64,000 nucleotides of DNA from Arthrobacter sp. M4 (lineage in GTDB: Bacteria > Actinomycetota > Actinomycetes > Actinomycetales > Micrococcaceae), in the NCBI RefSeq assembly GCF_020251205.1, contig NZ_JAIWYX010000001.1, positions 682,001 through 746,000 on the forward strand, written 5' to 3'. The translations under genes and the position numbers were made by a program. The notes below the pieces were generated by a model. That model worked only from the letters and a program-made list of their open reading frames with translations. It did no database searches and was not told the origin of the DNA. Positions 1-8,538 of this stretch are shown one piece after another. Positions within the stretch are counted from its first letter, which is position 1, and every line of letters starts with the position of its first letter.

Positions 1-1
1 C

Positions 2-442
2 GGCACCATGGTCCACGAAGAAAACGTCCCCGGCTTCCACCACAGCTACCGATTCCACATGACCGACCCCATCCGCTTCCAAAAGCGAATCAAAGTCACA
101 TTCGAGCATGGACACGCCAACCACCTCTCCGATGACTGGTCCTCCACCGCCTACTGGTACCAGACACTCCCCTCGCCCGTCCTGGACATCGACGCCGTCG
201 AGGAGCGCCTGCCGCTGCGGCCCCGCGAACATGTCGTAGAAGTTCCCCTGCCAGACCTGACCCCCGCCCAGCAAGCCGCCCGCAAGGCATCCGCCGAACG
301 CATGAAGCGCTTCACGGAAGCCCGCGATGCCGTCAGGCAGGAACGAAGAGCAGAAATCGACGAATGGGAAAAGGCGAATGCGGTGCAGGCACGGGAAATC
401 AGGGAACGGTTCCTTGCCTCCAACAGCGTCATGGCCCAGTAG
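2..442 (+). CDS. GH172 / DUF2961 family protein, C-terminal part (cut by window edge)
   Basis: The frame is open to the left edge, so the start lies outside the window; about 146 C-terminal residues are visible. The segment with HSYRFHMTDPIRFQKRIKVT, followed by EHGHAN and a YWYQ-LPSP tract, is the conserved C-terminal core of DUF2961, now glycoside hydrolase family GH172. Members act on fructofuranose or arabinofuranose linkages, including difructose anhydride I synthase/hydrolase. A charged helical tail rich in Ala, Arg and Glu (about residues 80-140) follows the core. The stop is 25 bp before a GH32 fructan-hydrolase gene on the same strand, so the pair probably forms one fructan or difructose-anhydride operon. 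The family call is strong; the substrate is inferred from the neighbour. Confidence 0.85.
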   Translation, partial: GTMVHEENVPGFHHSYRFHMTDPIRFQKRIKVTFEHGHANHLSDDWSSTAYWYQTLPSPVLDIDAVEERLPLRPREHVVEVPLPDLTPAQQAARKASAERMKRFTEARDAVRQERRAEIDEWEKANAVQAREIRERFLASNSVMAQ

Positions 443-467
443 CCCCAACAATCAAACGAGGACCAGC

Positions 468-1829
468 ATGAATACCCACGCTCCCCGTCCCAACTTCCAC
501 TTCACGGCCAACGAAGGATGGATCAACGACCCCCTCGGCGTGACCTGGAAGGACGGCCAATACCACCTCTTTTACCAGTACGTCCCCGGCCGAACCACCT
601 GGGCCTCCAACTGTCACTGGGGCCACGCCACGTCCCCGGACATGATCTCCTGGACCGAGCAGGGCATCGCCATTGCCCCCGGCGAAGGAGACGACGGCGT
701 CTGGTCCGGTTCCATAGTCACCGATGACGGCGGGAACACCACCATGTTCTACACCTCCGTCACCCAGCCCGACATCGGTATCGGCACTGTCCGGACCGCG
801 GCCCCCGAAAACCCCTCTTGGGACACCTGGGCCAAAGGCCCCAAGCTCATGAGCGCCCCGGACTTAGACGTCATCGCCTACCGTGACCCCTTCGTCTTCC
901 GCGACGGCGGGCAATGGCGCATGTTTGTTGGCGCCGGACTCGCCAGCGGAGCCGCGGCCGCCGTCTCCTACAGTTCCCCCGACCTGGCCGTATGGACCCT
1001 GGACGGCATCGCCGCACAACGTCACGGCAGCGAAACGACCCCAGTCTGGACAGGCACCATGTGGGAATGCCCTCAGCTATTCGAGATCGACGGCTCCCAT
1101 GTCCTGATTACCTCCATCTGGGAAGACGACGTCCTGCACTACGTCGCCTACGGCGTGGGAACCTACGCCGTAGGCACGTTTGAAGCCCGCTCCTGGGGAC
1201 AGTTGAGTTACGGCAAGAGCTACTACGCGCCCTCCTTCTTCCGGGACAAGGATGGGGCACCGTCGCTGATCTTCTGGGCACGCGGCGTCATCAGCCAGGA
1301 CGGGCAGTGGGCCAGCGCCCTCAGCATCCCCCACACTCTCTCCCTCAACGGCGACATCCTCGTAGCCACACCCCACGGAGACCTCGAAAAATACTCGAAA
1401 CCGGCCAAACTCGACCAGGTCACCGACGGCGTCTTCGAGGCCGAGCTGGCCGAAGGCGCGGACCTGCGGTGCACCATCGTTTCCGGGACAGCCATCCGAC
1501 TGGCAGCCCTCGCAGGGACCCTTGTCACCATCCGTCAGGACGGAAGCGCAATCCGCGTCACCACGCCGGGAAATCCAGACTTCACAGATGCCGCCCTCCC
1601 CGCTGCTGAAGGCTCACAACTGCGCATCATCATCGATACGGGGATGATCGAAATTTCCGGTCCTGAAGGAATCATGGCCATCCCCCTGCCCATCGTCGAC
1701 AGTCCGGTGACGCTGACAGTAGCTGACCCTGCCGATCCACCTGGGCTTTGGACGATCTCCCGGCCGGGCAAAAAAGGATCGAAGACTCCGCATCTCGCGG
1801 CAACCTCCCTGCCCTACCCACTCGGCTAG
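468..1829 (+). CDS. GH32 beta-fructofuranosidase / fructan hydrolase
   Basis: A 453-residue protein starting at ATG 468, preceded by a GAGGACC ribosome-binding site; the open frame continues upstream, but that part overlaps the GH172 gene. All three GH32 signatures are present: WINDP with the nucleophile Asp21, RDP at 139-141 (transition-state stabiliser), and WECPQLF with the acid/base Glu200. Residues 1 to about 300 are the five-bladed propeller; the rest is the C-terminal beta-sandwich. No signal peptide is visible, so a cytoplasmic enzyme hydrolysing imported sucrose, inulin-type or levan-type oligosaccharides is likely. The adjoining GH172 gene points to difructose anhydrides or inulin. 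Exact specificity cannot be read from sequence. Confidence 0.9.
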   Translation: MNTHAPRPNFHFTANEGWINDPLGVTWKDGQYHLFYQYVPGRTTWASNCHWGHATSPDMISWTEQGIAIAPGEGDDGVWSGSIVTDDGGNTTMFYTSVTQPDIGIGTVRTAAPENPSWDTWAKGPKLMSAPDLDVIAYRDPFVFRDGGQWRMFVGAGLASGAAAAVSYSSPDLAVWTLDGIAAQRHGSETTPVWTGTMWECPQLFEIDGSHVLITSIWEDDVLHYVAYGVGTYAVGTFEARSWGQLSYGKSYYAPSFFRDKDGAPSLIFWARGVISQDGQWASALSIPHTLSLNGDILVATPHGDLEKYSKPAKLDQVTDGVFEAELAEGADLRCTIVSGTAIRLAALAGTLVTIRQDGSAIRVTTPGNPDFTDAALPAAEGSQLRIIIDTGMIEISGPEGIMAIPLPIVDSPVTLTVADPADPPGLWTISRPGKKGSKTPHLAATSLPYPLG

Positions 1830-1939
1830 CCCTGCCGCCAGGAAATCCGCCCGCATGTCCGCCACGCGCGAATCCTAGAAGTCGAGAGAGTCCATGGCGC
1901 CGGTGCCGTCGGCGACACCATGAACGGGCACCGCGCGAA

Positions 1940-3115
1940 CTACCCGGTGTTCGGGAGGTGGAGGCTTACTGTCGTCCCGCCGTTTTCCCCGGCTGCGATA
2001 TCCAGTCGGCCACCGTGCGCAGCGGCGATTTGTGCACAGGTTGCAAGGCCCAGGCCTGTGCCGGGCGGGTCACCTTCCCGGTGCAGCCGGACCAGGGGCT
2101 CCATGACCCTGCGGCGGTCCTTTTCACTGATGCCTTTGCCGTTATCGGACACCTGCACCACCACACCATCCTCCACGTCACGACCGGAGATCCGAATGAC
2201 CGGCGGCACCTGCGGACGACGGTACGCGGCGGCGTTATGGATCAGGTTCTGCAGCGCGACCCGTATCTGCACCTGATCGGCGCTAAAGACGAAATCGGTG
2301 CATTCAACGGAAGCACCGGCCTGGGTCAGCCACTGGTTCAAATCCGTCGTGACCTCACGCACCAGTTCCGCAAGCGATATCCGGGACCGTGAGAGTGACC
2401 CGCCGATGGAGGCGAATCCAAGCAGGTCATCAACCATGGCCAGCATCCTCCTGGCACTGGAACCAATGAGGGGCAGGTACTCCGCCGGGTTTTCGCCGTC
2501 TGTTCCGTCGTCGTCCATTTCGGCCAGCTCCACATAGCCGAGAAGGGACGTCAGCGGGTTGCGAAGGTCATGGCTGACACGCCCAGTGAATTCGGCCAAC
2601 CGTTCATTGCTTGACGTGGCCGACTTCAGGGCGCCGGCCAGCTCCCGGTGCAGCGCGGTCACCCGGCGGGCCGCCACGAGCCGGGTGTGCAGGAGAAAAG
2701 GATCCAGAGGCTTTGTCACGTAGTCATCGGCCCCGGCCTGCATACCGGCAAGAACATCTTCACGCGCGTCATGGGAGGTCACCAGCATGATGTACGAGTA
2801 GGAATTGGTTTCCGCTGCCCTAATGGCCCGGCACAGCGCCAGCCCGTCCATGTTGGGCATCGCCAAGTCCGTGACCACCACATCAGGCCGGTGCTGCCGG
2901 TAAATCTTCCAGGCCGCTTCCCCGTCAGCGGCCGTCAGGCACAGATGCCCGGACCGTTCGACGGCAGCCTGGGCAACCAGCAACGACCCCGCATCATCAT
3001 CAGCGACCAGAACCGACAGAGGCTGCAGACTATCCAGGACCGCTCCCCCGAAGGAACGACCCGCCGTTACAGCCTTCTGCCGCCGGTGTTCCTGCCCGCC
3101 GCTTTTCCATTCCAT
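1940..3115 (-). CDS. Soluble hybrid: N-terminal receiver domain plus histidine kinase
   Basis: A 391-residue protein without transmembrane segments. Residues about 34-150 form a CheY-like receiver (acidic ADDD, phosphoacceptor Asp83 in VVTDLAMPNMDG, Lys135 in VTKPLDP). A HisKA dimerisation domain follows with His182 in RVSHDLRNPLTSLLGY, then an HATPase_c domain with an N box (NLIHNAAAY), a G1 box (VSDNGKGIS) and a G2 box (GTGLGLA). The receiver-before-kinase order is that of cytosolic phosphorelay kinases that take phosphate from another kinase. No partner regulator is adjacent. The gene converges on the GH32 gene. The start may lie a little downstream of 3115, because the first 30 residues are low-complexity. 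Signal and output are unknown. Confidence 0.88.
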   Translation of the reverse strand: MEWKSGGQEHRRQKAVTAGRSFGGAVLDSLQPLSVLVADDDAGSLLVAQAAVERSGHLCLTAADGEAAWKIYRQHRPDVVVTDLAMPNMDGLALCRAIRAAETNSYSYIMLVTSHDAREDVLAGMQAGADDYVTKPLDPFLLHTRLVAARRVTALHRELAGALKSATSSNERLAEFTGRVSHDLRNPLTSLLGYVELAEMDDDGTDGENPAEYLPLIGSSARRMLAMVDDLLGFASIGGSLSRSRISLAELVREVTTDLNQWLTQAGASVECTDFVFSADQVQIRVALQNLIHNAAAYRRPQVPPVIRISGRDVEDGVVVQVSDNGKGISEKDRRRVMEPLVRLHREGDPPGTGLGLATCAQIAAAHGGRLDIAAGENGGTTVSLHLPNTG

Positions 3116-3461
3116 GCTATGCCCCCGCCACGCGCCCGCTCTTGGTTCCCACAGCTCTTCCCGCCGTGACTACATCCTTACCCACCTGAAGCATCGATGA
3201 ACAGTCTGTGCGCGTGGGCACCGCATCCCGGCTAGGCCTGGTCCCCCTCTCCAAGGGCATGAAAGGAGGGCCGTTACCCACATTCCTCAGCTGCTGGCGT
3301 GGGCCCAGAGGGGCCCGTCACTGTCTGACGTCGGTCCAGTCAGGGACACGGACCAGATTCGTCAACGTGATCGCTTCGAGACTGCGTCTTCAGCGGGCCT
3401 CCCAGGTGGCGATGGCGCGCTCGCTCGGCGAAACGGTCGGCAGGTGTTTCGAGGCTGCCGG
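3116..3461. other. Intergenic, no gene recognised
   Basis: This stretch lies upstream of the kinase gene and downstream of the NAD(P)-binding protein gene. Open frames are present, but none has a recognisable motif or a convincing ribosome-binding site. It presumably holds the promoter of the kinase gene. Confidence 0.5.
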
Positions 3462-4085
3462 TCAATCTGTGATGAACACGGCGTGCCCGATCCATTCGGG
3501 TTTTGCGATAGCGTCGACGGCGGCTCGACCTACCGTGTCGAACCTGGTGTTGTAGTGCCACCACACGCTCTGGTCCAGGCGCCTGCGGTAGCCGCGCACG
3601 CCGTCGCCAGAGACGAGCCGCGAGGGTCGCAAGAGGGTCCAGGACGTGTCGCTGGCTCGAATTACGTTCTCCATCGCGCGGGTGTCCTCGTTGTTCGTCT
3701 TGAGCATCCGTTCGAGGATGGGCTTGGCGATGAAGCGGGACAGCGGGTCGTCGCTCGCAACATAGGCACCCGCAGCCGAGACCGCAACCAGACGGGACGC
3801 CCCGGCGGACGCCATGGCTGCGGTGAGCGCGACCGCGCCATCGTGCAGCACCGTGTTGTCCCGATCACTGGTGACGTGCCCGACGCAGGAGACCACGGCG
3901 TCCACTCCCGTGAGAGTGGCGGCCAGCCCCGCCTCGTCGCGGACGTCCACTTGCACGACCGTCGTCCCCTGCGGTGCGGACGCGGGGGTGCGTACGAATG
4001 AGATAACGTCGTGACCCGCCGCGAGAGCATGAGCGACGGTCGCCCTGCCGGTCCGGCCCGATGCTCCGATGACTGCGACTCGCAT
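3462..4085 (-). CDS. NAD(P)-binding, NmrA/atypical-SDR family protein
   Basis: A 207-residue protein starting at the ATG at 4085, which has GGAG a few bases upstream and begins MRVAVIGASGRTG. That N-terminus is the dinucleotide-binding loop GxxGxxG of atypical short-chain dehydrogenases. Further Rossmann features are VVQVDVRD near residue 55 and VDAVVSCVGH near residue 70. The family includes NAD(P)H-flavin or quinone reductase-like and redox-sensing proteins; substrate is unknown. The gene is divergent from a TetR gene with a palindrome between them. This arrangement usually means the TetR protein represses both genes and responds to a small molecule handled by this enzyme. Confidence 0.82.
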   Translation of the reverse strand: MRVAVIGASGRTGRATVAHALAAGHDVISFVRTPASAPQGTTVVQVDVRDEAGLAATLTGVDAVVSCVGHVTSDRDNTVLHDGAVALTAAMASAGASRLVAVSAAGAYVASDDPLSRFIAKPILERMLKTNNEDTRAMENVIRASDTSWTLLRPSRLVSGDGVRGYRRRLDQSVWWHYNTRFDTVGRAAVDAIAKPEWIGHAVFITD

Positions 4086-4109
4086 GCGAACTCCACTAAT
4101 CGAATAGAG

Positions 4110-4129
4110 GTTAGTAAACAATTACTAAC
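4110..4129. promoter_or_regulatory. TetR-type operator between divergent genes
   Basis: GTTAGTAAACAATTACTAAC has perfect 8-bp arms around a 4-bp centre. It sits midway between the starts of the NAD(P)-binding protein gene (4085, minus) and the TetR gene (4138, plus), with a TAGACT -10-like box just beside it at 4131. It is the expected position for an autoregulatory site of the adjacent repressor. Confidence 0.7.
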
Positions 4130-4137
4130 GTAGACTA

Positions 4138-4746
4138 GTGAACATGCGGAACCGTGAGGAAGTCAAGCCGGCGCGTGAACGGATACTAGATGCCGCCGCG
4201 ACCGTGATGCGCGAGAAGGGCCTGGCGAAAACCACGACCAAATTGATCGCCGCTGCCGCCGGCTACTCCGAGGCCATGCTCTACAAGCATTTCGCCGACA
4301 AACAGGAGTTGTTCCTTCTGGTCTTGAAGGAACGGAGCCCCTCGGCGCAGCTTCAGCTCGAGGCCGCCGGCAGCGGAAACCTTGCGGAAAACCTTACCCG
4401 CATTGTCCAGGAGCTCATGGGATTCTTCGTGCAGACCTTCCCCATGGCCGCATCCATCTTCGGCTCCCCAGAACTTCTCGCCCAGCACCGCACGGGAGTA
4501 ACGGGGCGCGGATACGGGCCCGCCGGGCCTGTGCTCAGCCTGCAGGCTTACCTCGATGCAGAACGAGACGCCGGACGCGTTGCTGCAACGAGCAACACCG
4601 CATCGGTGGCCCGGCTCCTCATCGGAGTTGCTTTTCATCAAGGGTTCCTCGCCGCATTCGAAGGTCACGACGACGTGCCCAATGCCAGGACCAAAGCCGA
4701 AGAAGCTGTCGCGGCCATCCTCCCCGCTCTCACGCGGGAACCATAG
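4138..4746 (+). CDS. TetR/AcrR family transcriptional regulator
   Basis: A 202-residue protein. The start is GTG 4138 or ATG 4144; both are very close to the palindrome and no good ribosome-binding site is seen, so the transcript may be nearly leaderless. Residues 12-60 form the TetR helix-turn-helix (RILDAAATVMREKGLAKTTT, then a recognition helix containing YSEAMLYKHFADK). The remainder is the variable ligand-binding and dimerisation region. It is divergent from the NAD(P)-binding protein gene and is expected to bind the palindrome at 4110-4129. The ligand is unknown. Confidence 0.88.
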   Translation: MNMRNREEVKPARERILDAAATVMREKGLAKTTTKLIAAAAGYSEAMLYKHFADKQELFLLVLKERSPSAQLQLEAAGSGNLAENLTRIVQELMGFFVQTFPMAASIFGSPELLAQHRTGVTGRGYGPAGPVLSLQAYLDAERDAGRVAATSNTASVARLLIGVAFHQGFLAAFEGHDDVPNARTKAEEAVAAILPALTREP

Positions 4747-4853
4747 CCACAAGGGGTGGCCTCTTGAAGACCGTCCCATTTCCTGGAACCGGGACTCCGC
4801 GCAGTCCTTGCACCAATGACTTGGACACCGAGCCGTCGCGTCCGATGAAGCAA

Positions 4854-4891
4854 TGCTGCCGCACCCCATTTTGGAGGGGGCGCGGCAGTCG
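4854..4891. terminator. Strong hairpin resembling the end of modules B-D (partial copy)
   Basis: CTGCCGC and GCGGCAG pair across a short CCCC...GGGG inner stem. The sequence and the GTCGCTCTGTGTTCGG tail closely match the hairpins at 36111, 40858 and 45120 that close the tRNA-tagged modules. Here only the hairpin is present, without a tRNA-like core. It lies between the convergent TetR genes and could serve as a terminator. The rest of the 4747-5189 gap shows no gene. Confidence 0.55.
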
Positions 4892-5189
4892 CTCTGTGTT
4901 CGGATCCGGCACCTACCGGGCGATTTCCGGCCCGCCGATTCCGGCCAGCAGCCCCTCGCAGCACATTTGTCGACTCGAATTCAGTCACCGCGGGTCACCC
5001 CCTTTCAGACCCGCCTTGGGAGAAGTACCGAAACTTCCATAACTGAATGCGGGATGACTGGGCCCGTGATGTGATGATCGAGCTGTCAGGCCTGACGACT
5101 GACATGCATGGGGCTCTCCTTGTCGCGAACCCGCGACACGCCGACGTTCTAAGACCCCGGACGGGTAGCCCCGCGGACTGGCAGTCTTA

Positions 5190-5879
5190 CTAAGCTAAGT
5201 CCGTGCGGGAGGAGACAAGTGCCTCACTGATGGCCCGAACGGCTTCAAGTTCCGATGCCAGGCCAGCCAGTTCGATTCCGGCATCGGCTGTTTGTGAGGC
5301 GGATCCGGTGTCGCTGAGTCCATCTGCCCGAAGGCTGATCAGGGACTCGACCAGCCGGAACATCAGGTCTCCAAGCGGTGCCCGCCCTTTCGGGCCTGGC
5401 GCGAGCAGATCCTCCACGTCCTTTCCCAACGCCCGGTACAGGTTTCGCAGTTCCAGCCGGTCATTGGCGAACCGCTGAAAGCGGTCGGTGCGCGCCTCGG
5501 GCAGATGGTAGAGCACACCGAGGTTCCAACGGGCCTGGCAGAGTTGGCTCCCGTCGAACAACGCGACGGCATGCAGACGGGCCGCCGCTTCGACCGGCTT
5601 GCCCGGACGGTCGATCCGGTGGACCGTCCTCGCGAAGGCGAGGCTAGGCGCCACGGTCCCGTCGAGGAGTTCTCCGAGGATGTCCTCCTTGGTGGCGAAG
5701 TGGTGGTACAGCGACGACTGCCGGATGCCAACCGCATCCGCAATGGCGCGTGTGGGGGTGTTCGCGAAGCCCTGATTCGTGAAGAGCTCCGCCGCTGCAT
5801 CCAGGATTTCCTCGCGTGCGGTGGAGCCGGGGCGCACGGATTGCTTCTTTCTGGGGCGTCCAGGTCCGGCTGAAGTCAC
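5190..5879 (-). CDS. TetR family regulator, probable controller of the adjacent carboxylase operon
   Basis: A 229-residue protein with an arginine-rich N-terminus (GRPRKKQSVRPG), a TetR DNA-binding domain at about 20-70 (EILDAAAELFTNQGFANTPT and the recognition helix IRQSSLYHHFATKE), and a helical ligand-binding domain. It is transcribed away from the permease/carboxylase operon that begins at 6094, with about 210 bp between. Imperfect repeats in that gap (GACCGAAATTA near 5947 and GACCGGTATTA near 6020) are candidate operators. Regulation of the operon is inferred from this divergence alone. Effector unknown. Confidence 0.87.
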   Translation of the reverse strand: MTSAGPGRPRKKQSVRPGSTAREEILDAAAELFTNQGFANTPTRAIADAVGIRQSSLYHHFATKEDILGELLDGTVAPSLAFARTVHRIDRPGKPVEAAARLHAVALFDGSQLCQARWNLGVLYHLPEARTDRFQRFANDRLELRNLYRALGKDVEDLLAPGPKGRAPLGDLMFRLVESLISLRADGLSDTGSASQTADAGIELAGLASELEAVRAISEALVSSRTDLA

Positions 5880-6093
5880 CCCACATTCTTACATCGGCCA
5901 GCGAGGCTACACCGCAACCAAGAACCGGTGAGGTTTCGTTCACATGACCGAAATTAGCCGGTTACAGGCCTTTTACGGGTGCGAAACTATCTGAGGATAT
6001 CCAGCTGGAAAACTATCAATTGACCGGTATTACGGACGGCCTCCATGGCCGCCGGTCCCGTCGTCACTCCCACTTCCAGACACGGAGAAACCG
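5880..6093. promoter_or_regulatory. Divergent promoter region with paired GACCG-N2-ATTA motifs
   Basis: The region separates the TetR gene from the permease operon. Two related motifs, GACCGAAATTAGCCGG near 5947 and GACCGGTATTACGG near 6020, each contain an ACCG/CGGT-like inverted element and could be repressor sites. I looked for a guanidine-I riboswitch-like structure ahead of the permease gene and did not recognise one. Confidence 0.35.
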
Positions 6094-7599
6094 ATGACCT
6101 CAACGCTCCCCGCGGCATCCGCCCACGCGGACGACGCCGACCTCACCTCGCTCGGATACCAGCCTTCCCTGCACCGCAAACTCGGCCGCTATGAGTCGTT
6201 CGCGGCAGGCTTCTCGTTCGTTTCCATCCTGACCACCATCTTCCAGCTCTTCGCCTTCGGCTATTCCTTCGCCGGCCCTGCCTTCTTCTGGACCTGGCCC
6301 GTTGTCCTCATCGGTCAGCTCCTCGTGGCCCTGAACTTCGCCGAACTCGCGGCCAGGTATCCCCTGTCCGGCGCTGTCTACCAATGGGCGCGCCGCATGG
6401 GAGGCCAGGGCGTCGGCTGGTTCGCCGGCTGGTTCATGGCCATCGCCCAAGTGATCACCGCGGCCGCCGCAGCGATAGCCCTGCAGGTTGTCCTGCCGCA
6501 GCTGTGGGACGGCTTCCAGATTGTCGGCGGCGACCCGGCACTGGCCAGCGTCACCGGTGCTACGAACGCCGTCATCCTCGGCGCCGGACTCCTGGTGGTC
6601 ACCACCATCATCAACTGCCTCGGCGTGAAGCTGATGTCGCACGTCAATTCAATCGGCGTCACCTGCGAAATCGTGGGGGTAGCCGCCGTCATCCTGGCGT
6701 TGATCTCGGCCGCTCAAAGGGGACCCGACGTCGTCGCGGATGTCAGCGTAATCAGCAGCTCCGATCTGGGAGCGGTGGGGGCCTTCCTGGTCTCCGGCCT
6801 GATGGCCGCCTACGTCATGGTGGGCTTCAATTCAGCCGGGGAGCTGTCCGAGGAGACAAGGAATCCGCGCCGGACCGCGCCTCGCACCATCCTCTCGGCC
6901 CTGGTCATCTCGGGAATCGGCGGTGGACTCATGATCGTCACAGCACTCATGGCGGCGCCCAGCCTCGACGACGGCCGCCTCGCCACCGAAGGCCTCCCGT
7001 ACGTCCTGACCGCCGTCCTGGGTACGTTCTGGGGCAAAGTCCTGCTGGTGGACGTAGCCGTTGCGATTTTTGTCTGCACCCTGGCCATCCAGACGGCCGG
7101 CTCCCGCCTGGTGTTCTCCATGGCCCGGGACCGCCAGCTCCCCGCCTCTGCCCTTCTGTCCTCCGTTCACCCACGTCGCGGCACACCCGCCTGGCCCTCC
7201 GTTGCCATCGGCGGGCTCGCGGTCGGAGTCCTCGCCATCAACATCGGCAACGCAGCGCTCTTCACCACACTCTGCAGCGTCTGCATCGTCATGGTGTACC
7301 TGGCGTACCTGCTCGTCACCGTCCCCCAACTCATCAACCGCCTCCGCGGTGACTGGGGCCGGGTAGGCCAGGCCATGCCCGCCGGCCTGTTTTCGCTGGG
7401 CCGCTGGGGCCTGCCGGTCAACATCCTCGCCGTACTCTACGGGGCAGCCATGGTCATCAACCTCGCCTGGCCGCGCCCGGAAGTCTATGACCCCAGCGGC
7501 GGGAACACCGTACTCCTGTTCTCCGCGCCCCTGATGGTTGGCGCGGTCCTCCTCCTCGGCTTGTGGGTCCGGAAGCGGACACTGTCCCAAGCAGCCTGA
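6094..7599 (+). CDS. APC-superfamily permease (urea/guanidine carboxylase-linked)
   Basis: A 501-residue integral membrane protein with about 12 hydrophobic segments, starting at ATG 6094. The N-terminal GYQPSLHRKLGRYESFAAGFS followed by a SILTTIFQLF segment is the typical entry of amino acid/choline transporter APC permeases. A conserved GELSEETRNPRRTAPRTIL loop lies in the middle. It is the first gene of a five-gene operon ending in allophanate hydrolase, 33 bp ahead of the first DUF1989 gene. Such permeases are regularly found beside urea-carboxylase-type genes, so import of guanidine, urea or a related amide is likely. The substrate is inferred from context. Confidence 0.85.
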   Translation: MTSTLPAASAHADDADLTSLGYQPSLHRKLGRYESFAAGFSFVSILTTIFQLFAFGYSFAGPAFFWTWPVVLIGQLLVALNFAELAARYPLSGAVYQWARRMGGQGVGWFAGWFMAIAQVITAAAAAIALQVVLPQLWDGFQIVGGDPALASVTGATNAVILGAGLLVVTTIINCLGVKLMSHVNSIGVTCEIVGVAAVILALISAAQRGPDVVADVSVISSSDLGAVGAFLVSGLMAAYVMVGFNSAGELSEETRNPRRTAPRTILSALVISGIGGGLMIVTALMAAPSLDDGRLATEGLPYVLTAVLGTFWGKVLLVDVAVAIFVCTLAIQTAGSRLVFSMARDRQLPASALLSSVHPRRGTPAWPSVAIGGLAVGVLAINIGNAALFTTLCSVCIVMVYLAYLLVTVPQLINRLRGDWGRVGQAMPAGLFSLGRWGLPVNILAVLYGAAMVINLAWPRPEVYDPSGGNTVLLFSAPLMVGAVLLLGLWVRKRTLSQAA

Positions 7600-7632
7600 G
7601 CCATCACCACCAACTACCTGGGAAAGACCTCC

Positions 7633-8538
7633 ATGACGCACACCCTAGAAGCCCCGGAAACAGCCACAGCCAGCACAGCCCCAGCCAGCACCGCGACAAC
7701 GGCCGGCGCACGTGCCCACGCCCGCGCCCAGCATGGACGGATCGCTGAAACCATGATCCATGTGCCCGCTTCCTCCGCTCCGGAACGCCTGACAGCCGGA
7801 CTGAACAAGGAGGCCATAGCCTCTCTCACCTGGGCGGAATCCCTGGCCTTCGGCCGGTACACCCACCTGGAACTGGCCCGAGGAACCCGAATTCGGCTGA
7901 CAGACACCAGCGGCGATGCGTGCGTCCACGCGGTCCTCCTCCGCGGCGGCGCCACGTACGAACGGCTCAACGTAGCCGACACCGTAAAAGTCCCCTGGCA
8001 GGCCTACATCGGCCTGGGCCACCCGCTCCTATCCGATGCGGGACGACTCATGGCCACCGTCGTCTCCGACTCGTCGGGCCGGCATGATGCCCTCACCGGC
8101 ACCACGCACCTCGCCGGGAACGAGGCCAAGTACGGCGCCGGTTCCGCCCATAGCGCCTCCCCCGCCGGCCGCGAACTCCTGACCCTCGGGGCACTCAAGC
8201 ACGGCGTTACGCAGCGGCAAATGCCGCCGTCGATCTCGTTCTTCAAAGGCATCACGGTGGACCCGGAGGGCAGCATCGGTTTCGCCGGCAGCGCCGGCGC
8301 GGGAGCCGCCGTCGAACTTCTCCTCCACATGGACACCATCTTGGTGCTCGCCAACACAGCCCATCCACTGGACCCACGGTCATCGTTCGAAGGCAGCGCT
8401 GTGGACATTGTCGCCTGGCGGGCGCCGCAGGACCTCGAAGCCCTGGCCGCGGGCAGGCTCGGTCTTGTCCTCGGGCCCGAACACCTGCTCGCCCTGCAGA
8501 ACACCGAACACGACAACACAGCAAGGACCTCCGCATGA
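7633..8538 (+). CDS. DUF1989 protein (urea carboxylase-associated protein 1 type; carboxyguanidine deiminase subunit candidate)
   Basis: A 301-residue protein of the DUF1989 family, with an Ala/Thr-rich leader of about 45 residues before the domain. Conserved tracts are RLTDTSGDACVHAVLL, ERLNVADTVKVPWQAYIG and the SISFFKGITVDPEG segment. DUF1989 pairs next to urea-carboxylase-like genes were first named urea carboxylase-associated proteins. Work on guanidine degradation reassigned them as the two subunits of carboxyguanidine deiminase (CgdAB), which converts carboxyguanidine to allophanate. The gene overlaps the second DUF1989 gene by ATGA at 8535, so the two are translationally coupled, as expected of a heteromeric enzyme. 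The subunit letter is not certain. Confidence 0.82.
   Translation: MTHTLEAPETATASTAPASTATTAGARAHARAQHGRIAETMIHVPASSAPERLTAGLNKEAIASLTWAESLAFGRYTHLELARGTRIRLTDTSGDACVHAVLLRGGATYERLNVADTVKVPWQAYIGLGHPLLSDAGRLMATVVSDSSGRHDALTGTTHLAGNEAKYGAGSAHSASPAGRELLTLGALKHGVTQRQMPPSISFFKGITVDPEGSIGFAGSAGAGAAVELLLHMDTILVLANTAHPLDPRSSFEGSAVDIVAWRAPQDLEALAAGRLGLVLGPEHLLALQNTEHDNTARTSA

Noticed and set aside
5880..6093. Guanidine-I riboswitch ahead of the permease/carboxylase operon
   Set aside because: I did not recognise the conserved ACGR-containing stems of that riboswitch; only TetR-like inverted motifs were seen.
6832..7641. Long open frame opposite the permease gene
   Set aside because: It lacks motifs and follows from high GC and codon bias of the permease gene on the other strand.
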